From Pseudomonadota bacterium (GTDB lineage: Bacteria > Pseudomonadota > Alphaproteobacteria > Rhizobiales > Hyphomicrobiaceae): a stretch of 27,149 nt of DNA. The DNA is taken from contig JAKAXS010000001.1 in the NCBI GenBank assembly GCA_021816505.1, positions 1-27,149 of the forward strand, in the 5' to 3' direction. The notes under the pieces were generated by a model, which was given only the letters and a program-made list of their open reading frames with translations, ran no database searches and had not been told where the DNA came from. The translations under genes and the position numbers were made by a program. Within the stretch, counting starts at the first letter, position 1. Each line of letters opens with the position of its first letter. Positions 22,393 to 27,149 of the stretch are shown here, one piece after another.

Positions 22393-24111
22393 ATGACAGC
22401 AGACAATCGCTCCAAGAACGAGCACATCAAGGAAGACAGCCATCAGCTGCGCGGCACGATCCTCGACGGGCTGTCGGAGGTTGTGACGGGCGCGATCGCG
22501 GAAGACGACACGCAGCTCCTGAAGTTCCACGGCTCCTACATGCAGGACGATCGCGACCTGCGTGGGGAGCGCGCGAAGAAGAAGCTGGAAAAGGCGTTCA
22601 GCTTCATGATCCGCCTGCGCATCCCGGGCGGTCTCGTGACGCCGAAGCAGTGGATCGCGCTTGACGACATCGCGTCGACCTATGCCAACAACACGCTGCG
22701 CCTGACGACGCGGGCGACGTTCCAGTATCACGGCGTCATCAAGTCGAATTTGAAGCGCACGATGCAGGCGATCAACGCGACGTGCCTCGACACCATCGCC
22801 GCGTGCGGCGACGTGAACCGCAACGTGATGTCGGCTGCCAACCCGTTCTTGTCGAAGGCTCACGGCAAAGCCTACGACCTCGCAAAGGGTGTGAGCGATC
22901 ATCTGCTGCCGCGCACGGGTGCCTACCACGAGATCTGGCTCGACGGCGAGAAGGTGACGGACGCGACTCGCAAGGCGGAGGTGGGCGAGGAGCCCATCTA
23001 TGGCGTTCATTACCTGCCGCGCAAATTCAAGATCGTCATTGCCGTGCCGCCGGACAACGACGTCGACATCTTCGCGCACGACCTCGGCTTCATCGCCATA
23101 GAAGAGAAGGGCGAGTTCGTCGGCTGGAACGTGACTGTCGGTGGCGGCATGGGCATGACGCACGGCGAGCTGGACACGTTCCCGCGCACTGCCGACGTGC
23201 TGGGCTTCGTGGCGCCGGAGGATGCCATCCCGGTCGCCGAGGCCGTGATGACGACGCAGCGCGACTGGGGCAACCGCAATCTGCGCAAGCGCGCGCGGCT
23301 GAAATACACGATGGAAGATCGCGGCGTCGAAGCGTTCAAGGCGGAAGTGGAGAAGCGTCTCGGCAAGCCGTTCGGCGCGACGCGGCCGTATACCTTCAAG
23401 TCGACCGGTGACGTGATCGGCTGGCGGCAGGGCCACGACAAGAAGTGGCACTTGACGCTCTTCATCGAGAACGGCCGTATCAAGGACGTTCCGGGCGAGA
23501 CGGCAAAAACGGCCTACCGCAAGCTGGCCGAACAGGGCATTTGCGAGTTCGTTCTGACGTCGAACCAGAACCTGATCCTCACCAACATCGCGCCGAAGAA
23601 CAAGCCGAAGATCGAAGCCTTGCTGAAAGAGCATGGCGTGAGCATCGCGACCTCTTCCGGCATGCGGCGGTCGTCGATGGCGTGCGTATCGCTGCCGACG
23701 TGCGGGCTGGCACTGGCGGAGAGCGAGCGCTTCCTTCCGGGGCTGATCACCGATATCGAGAAGCTGACCGAGAAGGCCGGCTTGCGCGACGACGAGATCG
23801 TGGTGCGGATGACCGGATGCCCCAACGGCTGCGGGCGACCCTACCTGGCCGAGATCGGCTTCGTCGGGCGCACGCCGGGAATCTACAATCTGTATCTCGG
23901 CGCGGCGTTCGATGGCTCGCGGCTGAACAAGCTCTATGCGCAGGATGTGGATCGGGCGAAGATCCTGGCGTTACTCGACCCGCTGATCGCGCGCTATGCC
24001 AAGGAACGCACCGAGGGCGAGCACTTCGGCGACTTCGTCATCCGCGCCGGCGTGATCGCCGCGACCAAGCAGGGCAACGAGTTCCACAGCGATTTGAACC
24101 TGGTGAGCTAG
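22393..24111 (+). CDS. cysI: Sulfite reductase haemoprotein subunit
   Basis: The 572-residue enzyme reduces sulfite to sulfide with six electrons in assimilatory sulfur metabolism. It has two sirohaem/iron-sulfur repeats. N-terminal segments include EDDTQLLKFHGSYMQDDRDLR, SFMIRLRIPGGLVTPKQW and LRLTTRATFQYHGVIK. The cluster cysteines are C431 and C437 (CVSLPTCGLALAESE) and C476 and C480 (TGCPNGC). Length matches NADPH-type CysI. The ATG at 22393 has no visible Shine-Dalgarno; the nearest purine-rich stretch is locked in the repeat hairpin that ends 25 nt upstream. It follows cysJ in the same direction with a 141-bp gap. Confidence 0.95.
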   Translation: MTADNRSKNEHIKEDSHQLRGTILDGLSEVVTGAIAEDDTQLLKFHGSYMQDDRDLRGERAKKKLEKAFSFMIRLRIPGGLVTPKQWIALDDIASTYANNTLRLTTRATFQYHGVIKSNLKRTMQAINATCLDTIAACGDVNRNVMSAANPFLSKAHGKAYDLAKGVSDHLLPRTGAYHEIWLDGEKVTDATRKAEVGEEPIYGVHYLPRKFKIVIAVPPDNDVDIFAHDLGFIAIEEKGEFVGWNVTVGGGMGMTHGELDTFPRTADVLGFVAPEDAIPVAEAVMTTQRDWGNRNLRKRARLKYTMEDRGVEAFKAEVEKRLGKPFGATRPYTFKSTGDVIGWRQGHDKKWHLTLFIENGRIKDVPGETAKTAYRKLAEQGICEFVLTSNQNLILTNIAPKNKPKIEALLKEHGVSIATSSGMRRSSMACVSLPTCGLALAESERFLPGLITDIEKLTEKAGLRDDEIVVRMTGCPNGCGRPYLAEIGFVGRTPGIYNLYLGAAFDGSRLNKLYAQDVDRAKILALLDPLIARYAKERTEGEHFGDFVIRAGVIAATKQGNEFHSDLNLVS

Positions 24112-24129
24112 CGACTGCGGTGTTTGGTT

Positions 24130-24257
24130 CCTTCTCCCCGCGCGCGGGAGAAGGTTAGGATGAGGGGCAGGTTCTTGGGTGCTCCCTTATCAATCCATTG
24201 CGGTGTGCGGAAGCTGCCCCTCACCCCAGCCCTCTCCCCGTAAGGACGGGGAGAGGG
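24130..24257. repeat. Compound GC-rich palindromic intergenic repeat, copy B
   Basis: A 128-bp element filling the gap between the convergent cysI and gcvP genes. CCTTCTCCC/GGGAGAAGG (24130-24154), TGAGGGGCAG (24161-24170) with CTGCCCCTCA (24214-24223), and CCCTCTCCCCGT/ACGGGGAGAGGG (24230-24257) repeat the plan of copy A. The central loop differs in sequence and is longer. The first stem has compensatory changes on both arms (CCTTCTCCC with GGGAGAAGG), which suggests the pairing is maintained. It may serve as a terminator for both genes. Confidence 0.9.
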
Positions 24258-24264
24258 AGATCGA

Positions 24265-27123
24265 TCACTCCGCCGCTTCCGGCTTGGCGTAGGCTTCGAT
24301 CGGCGGGCAGGTGCACGAGAGGTTGCGGTCGCCCCAGACATTGTCGACGCGGTTGACGGGGGGCCAGTACTTGTCGACGCGGAAGGCGCCGGCGGGGAAG
24401 CAGGCGGCCTCGCGCGAGTAGGGGCGGTCCCATGCGCCGATCAAATCCTCAACCGTGTGCGGCGCGTTCTTCAGCGGGTTGTTCTTCCTGTCGGCGCGGC
24501 CGTCCTCGATGGCACGGGCTTCCTCGCGAATGGCCAGCATCGCGTCGCAGAAGCGATCGAGCTCGGCTTTCGTTTCAGATTCGGTCGGCTCGATCATCAA
24601 CGTGCCGGCGACGGGCCAGCTCATCGTCGGTGGGTGGAAGCCGCAGTCGATGAGGCGCTTGGCGACGTCGTCCACCGTGACGCCGGCCGTCTCGTTCAAC
24701 GGGCGCGTGTCAACGATGCATTCGTGTGCCACGCGGCCATGGCGGCCCTTGTAGAGCACGCTGTAGGCCCCTTCGAGCCGCTTGGAGATGTAGTTGGCGT
24801 TCAGAATCGCGACGCGTGTCGCCTGCGTCAGCCCCTCGCCGCCCATCATCAGGCAATAGCTCCACGAGATGGCGAGGATCGACGCGGAACCGTTGGGCGC
24901 TGCCGACACGGTGAGTTGACGCCCGTCGGTCTCAGGGTGGCCGGGAAGGAAGGGCGCCAGGTGCGCCTTGACGCCGATCGGTCCCATGCCGGGGCCGCCG
25001 CCGCCGTGCGGAATGCAGAACGTCTTGTGCAGGTTGAGATGGCTGACGTCGGAGCCGATGTCGCCGGGGCGAGCCAATCCGACGAGGGCGTTCAGGTTGG
25101 CGCCGTCGAGGTAGACTTGCCCGCCGTGTGCATGTGTGATGTCGCAGATTTCGCGTACGGTTTCTTCGAACACGCCGTGCGTCGAGGGATACGTGATCAT
25201 GGCAGCCGCGAGGTTGGCTGCGTGCAGCTCCGCCTTGGCGCGGAAGTCTGCAACGTCGATGTTGCCCGACGTGTCGACGCCGACGACGACCACCTTCATG
25301 CCGCACATGCTGGCCGAGGCGGGGTTGGTGCCGTGCGCGGACGAGGGAATGAGGCAGATGTCGCGATGGGTTTCGCCACGGCTGGCGTGATAGGCGCGGA
25401 TGACGAGCAGCCCCGCATACTCGCCCTGCGCGCCGGAGTTGGGCTGCATCGAGATCGCGTCGTAACCGGTGATGCGGCACAGCTTGTCGGACAGATCCGT
25501 GATCATCTCCGCGTAGCCTTGCATTTGGTCGGCGGGCGCGAAGGGATGGATACTTGAGAACTCGGGCCAGGTGATGGGCAGCATCTCCGCCGTGGCGTTG
25601 AGCTTCATCGTGCATGAGCCGAGCGGGATCATTGCGCGATCGAGCGCCAGGTCGCGATCGGCGAGGCGGCGCATGTAGCGCGTCATCTCGCTCTCGGCAC
25701 GGTTCATGTGGAAGACGGGATGCGTGAGGTAGGCGGAGGTGCGCAAGAGCGCGCTCGGCAACCGATACTCGGGATAGTCATCCTTGTAGACGAGGTCATA
25801 TCCGCCGAACGCGCGCCACACGGCTTCCAACGTTTCGGGCCGCGTGCGTTCGTCCACGGTGATGCCGATACGGTTCGCGCCGACCCTGCGCAGGTTGACG
25901 CCGTTGTCGACGGCGTTCTTCATGATCAGGCCCTGGTAGGGGCCGACGTCGACGGTGATCGTGTCGAAGAATGCATCCGGCGTCAGCTTGAAGCCGAGGG
26001 ATGCCAGCCCATCCGCCAGGCGCGCGGCCTTGCGGTGAATCCGCTCCGCAATCGCTTTCAGGCCTTTCGGCCCGTGGAACACCGCGTACATCGCGGCGAT
26101 CACGGCGGGCAGCACCTGCGCCGTGCAGATGTTCGAGGTCGCTGTTTCGCGCCGGATGTGCTGCTCGCGCGTCTGCAGGGCCAGACGATAGGCGCGGTTG
26201 CCGCGCGCATCGACCGAGACGCCGACGAGCCGTCCCGGGATCGAGCGCTTGTAGGCGTCGGCAACGGCGATGTAGCCGGCGTGCGGGCCGCCGCAGCCCA
26301 TCGGCATGCCGAAACGCTGCATCGAGCCGACGGCGATGTCGGCGCCCATTTCCCCGGGTGGCTTCAACAGAGTCAGCGCCATCGGATCGGCGGCTATGAC
26401 GGCGATGGCCTTGGCGTCGTGAAGCTTGGCGATGATGTCGGTGAAGTCGTGGAAGCGGCCGTTGATGCCGGGATACTGGAAGATGGCGCCGAACACTGCG
26501 TCGGGCTGCAACTCGGTCAAAGCGTCGGCGACGACGATGTCGATGCCGAGCGGCTCTGCGCGTGTCTTGAGCACGGCGATCGTCTGCGGCAGGCAGCGGT
26601 CGTCGACGAAGAAGGCGTTCGCCTTCGATTTCGCGACGCGCCTGGCGAGCGTCATGGCTTCGGCGGCTGCGGTCGCCTCGTCCAGCAGGGACGCGTTGGC
26701 GACGTCCAGGCCTGTGAGATCGGTCACGAGCGTCTGGAAGTTCAGCAGCGCTTCGAGCCGTCCCTGGCTGATCTCAGGTTGATACGGCGTGTAGGCGGTG
26801 TACCAGGCAGGGTTCTCCAGAATGTTACGCTGGATCGCCGGCGGCATGATCGTGCCGTGGTAGCCCTGGCCGATCAGCGACGTCAGCACGCGGTTCTTGT
26901 TTGCCGTCTCGCGCAGCTTGTCGAGTGCACCGCGCTCCGAGCGTGCCTTGCCGAACTGGAGCGGTTCCTTCTGGCGAATACCGGCCGGCACCGTTTCATC
27001 GATCAGCGCATCGAGGTCTTTCGCGCCGACGACACGCAGCATCTCGTCCATCTCTTCGGGCGAGGGCCCGATGTGGCGACGGTTGGCGAAGTCGTAGGGC
27101 TGGTAGCGTTCTTGGCGGCTCAT
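24265..27123 (-). CDS. gcvP: Glycine dehydrogenase (decarboxylating), P protein
   Basis: The 952-residue PLP enzyme is the glycine-decarboxylating P protein of the glycine cleavage system and passes the aminomethyl group to the H protein lipoyl arm. The N-terminal half begins RRHIGPSPEEMDEML and includes YHGTIMPPAIQRNILENPAWYTAYTPYQPEISQGRLE. The C-terminal half carries the PLP lysine K700 in HLNLHKTFCIPHGGGGPGMGPIGV. AHGTNPASASMCGMKVVVVG and EPTESETKAELDRFCDAM are also typical. It is a single full-length chain, not the split two-subunit form. GAGGAG precedes ATG 27121-27123. gcvT/gcvH are expected upstream beyond the window edge. In a methylotroph it connects glycine to methylene-tetrahydrofolate. 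Confidence 0.96.
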   Translation of the reverse strand: MSRQERYQPYDFANRRHIGPSPEEMDEMLRVVGAKDLDALIDETVPAGIRQKEPLQFGKARSERGALDKLRETANKNRVLTSLIGQGYHGTIMPPAIQRNILENPAWYTAYTPYQPEISQGRLEALLNFQTLVTDLTGLDVANASLLDEATAAAEAMTLARRVAKSKANAFFVDDRCLPQTIAVLKTRAEPLGIDIVVADALTELQPDAVFGAIFQYPGINGRFHDFTDIIAKLHDAKAIAVIAADPMALTLLKPPGEMGADIAVGSMQRFGMPMGCGGPHAGYIAVADAYKRSIPGRLVGVSVDARGNRAYRLALQTREQHIRRETATSNICTAQVLPAVIAAMYAVFHGPKGLKAIAERIHRKAARLADGLASLGFKLTPDAFFDTITVDVGPYQGLIMKNAVDNGVNLRRVGANRIGITVDERTRPETLEAVWRAFGGYDLVYKDDYPEYRLPSALLRTSAYLTHPVFHMNRAESEMTRYMRRLADRDLALDRAMIPLGSCTMKLNATAEMLPITWPEFSSIHPFAPADQMQGYAEMITDLSDKLCRITGYDAISMQPNSGAQGEYAGLLVIRAYHASRGETHRDICLIPSSAHGTNPASASMCGMKVVVVGVDTSGNIDVADFRAKAELHAANLAAAMITYPSTHGVFEETVREICDITHAHGGQVYLDGANLNALVGLARPGDIGSDVSHLNLHKTFCIPHGGGGPGMGPIGVKAHLAPFLPGHPETDGRQLTVSAAPNGSASILAISWSYCLMMGGEGLTQATRVAILNANYISKRLEGAYSVLYKGRHGRVAHECIVDTRPLNETAGVTVDDVAKRLIDCGFHPPTMSWPVAGTLMIEPTESETKAELDRFCDAMLAIREEARAIEDGRADRKNNPLKNAPHTVEDLIGAWDRPYSREAACFPAGAFRVDKYWPPVNRVDNVWGDRNLSCTCPPIEAYAKPEAAE

Positions 27124-27149
27124 CTCGCGTCTCCTCAGCCGACCAGATC

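Noticed and set aside
22387..23634. 415-codon minus-strand open frame opposite cysI
   Set aside because: Shadow of cysI with no motif; cysI has all cluster cysteines.
24457..25557. 366-codon plus-strand open frame opposite gcvP
   Set aside because: Shadow frame; gcvP is full length with its PLP lysine.
1..27149. CRISPR array, tRNA, rRNA, prophage or transposase genes
   Set aside because: No regularly spaced direct repeats, no tRNA/rRNA-like sequence and no integrase or transposase motifs were seen on either strand.

Overview
The window looks like chromosomal DNA of a methylotrophic alphaproteobacterium, most likely Hyphomicrobiales/Rhizobiales (Hyphomicrobium-like). This is inferred from protein families, high GC, dense ATGA-overlapping operons, and a GC-rich palindromic intergenic repeat of a kind common in that order. 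It carries two gene sets typical of C1 metabolism: tetrahydromethanopterin (H4MPT)-linked formaldehyde oxidation and PQQ biosynthesis. No methanol dehydrogenase or formyltransferase/hydrolase genes lie in the window.

Positions 1-6302 are mostly housekeeping or accessory: the end of a conserved hypothetical protein, a DUF2244 membrane protein, endonuclease III (nth), a secreted RNase T2, a GNAT/FemAB-like acyltransferase, release factor 3 (prfC), and a two-gene AbrB/PIN (VapBC-type) toxin-antitoxin module whose promoter carries a perfect 17-bp palindrome overlapping the antitoxin ribosome binding site.

Positions 6315-15843 form the H4MPT island. An MfnF-like ASKHA-fold protein (-) diverges from a HisA-like barrel protein (+). 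A minus-strand operon then reads beta-RFAP synthase, mtdB, ORF5 ATP-grasp, mch, ORF7 RimK-like ATP-grasp, ORF17 CitG-like, and fae. Several junctions are 4-bp ATGA overlaps. The fae transcript ends at a strong intrinsic terminator that lies inside the 3' coding end of the convergent HisA-like gene. Diverging from the operon head are a pterin-4a-carbinolamine dehydratase and folK, which link pterin precursor supply to the island. A bidirectional terminator closes folK against a small periplasmic cytochrome c.

Positions 15907-19880 hold the cytochrome c gene and pqqABCDE on the minus strand. pqqA encodes only 29 residues and was found by reading the sequence directly. pqqC and pqqD are separate genes, unlike the pqqC/D fusion known from Methylobacterium extorquens. 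A stable stem separates pqqA from pqqB. A regulatory region of about 590 bp follows.

Positions 20467-27123 hold the sulfite reductase pair cysJ-like/cysI (+) and glycine decarboxylase gcvP (-). Two copies of a 109-128 bp compound palindromic repeat lie between cysJ and cysI and between cysI and gcvP. A degenerate mini-copy lies between mch and ORF7.

No clearly undescribed system was found. The strongest leads are the MfnF-like/HisA-like divergent pair with its ATP-grasp and CitG-like companions (cofactor side-chain chemistry), the embedded fae terminator with a 145-nt 3' UTR, the similar leaders of fae and pqqA, and the repeat inserted in the cysJ-cysI operon.
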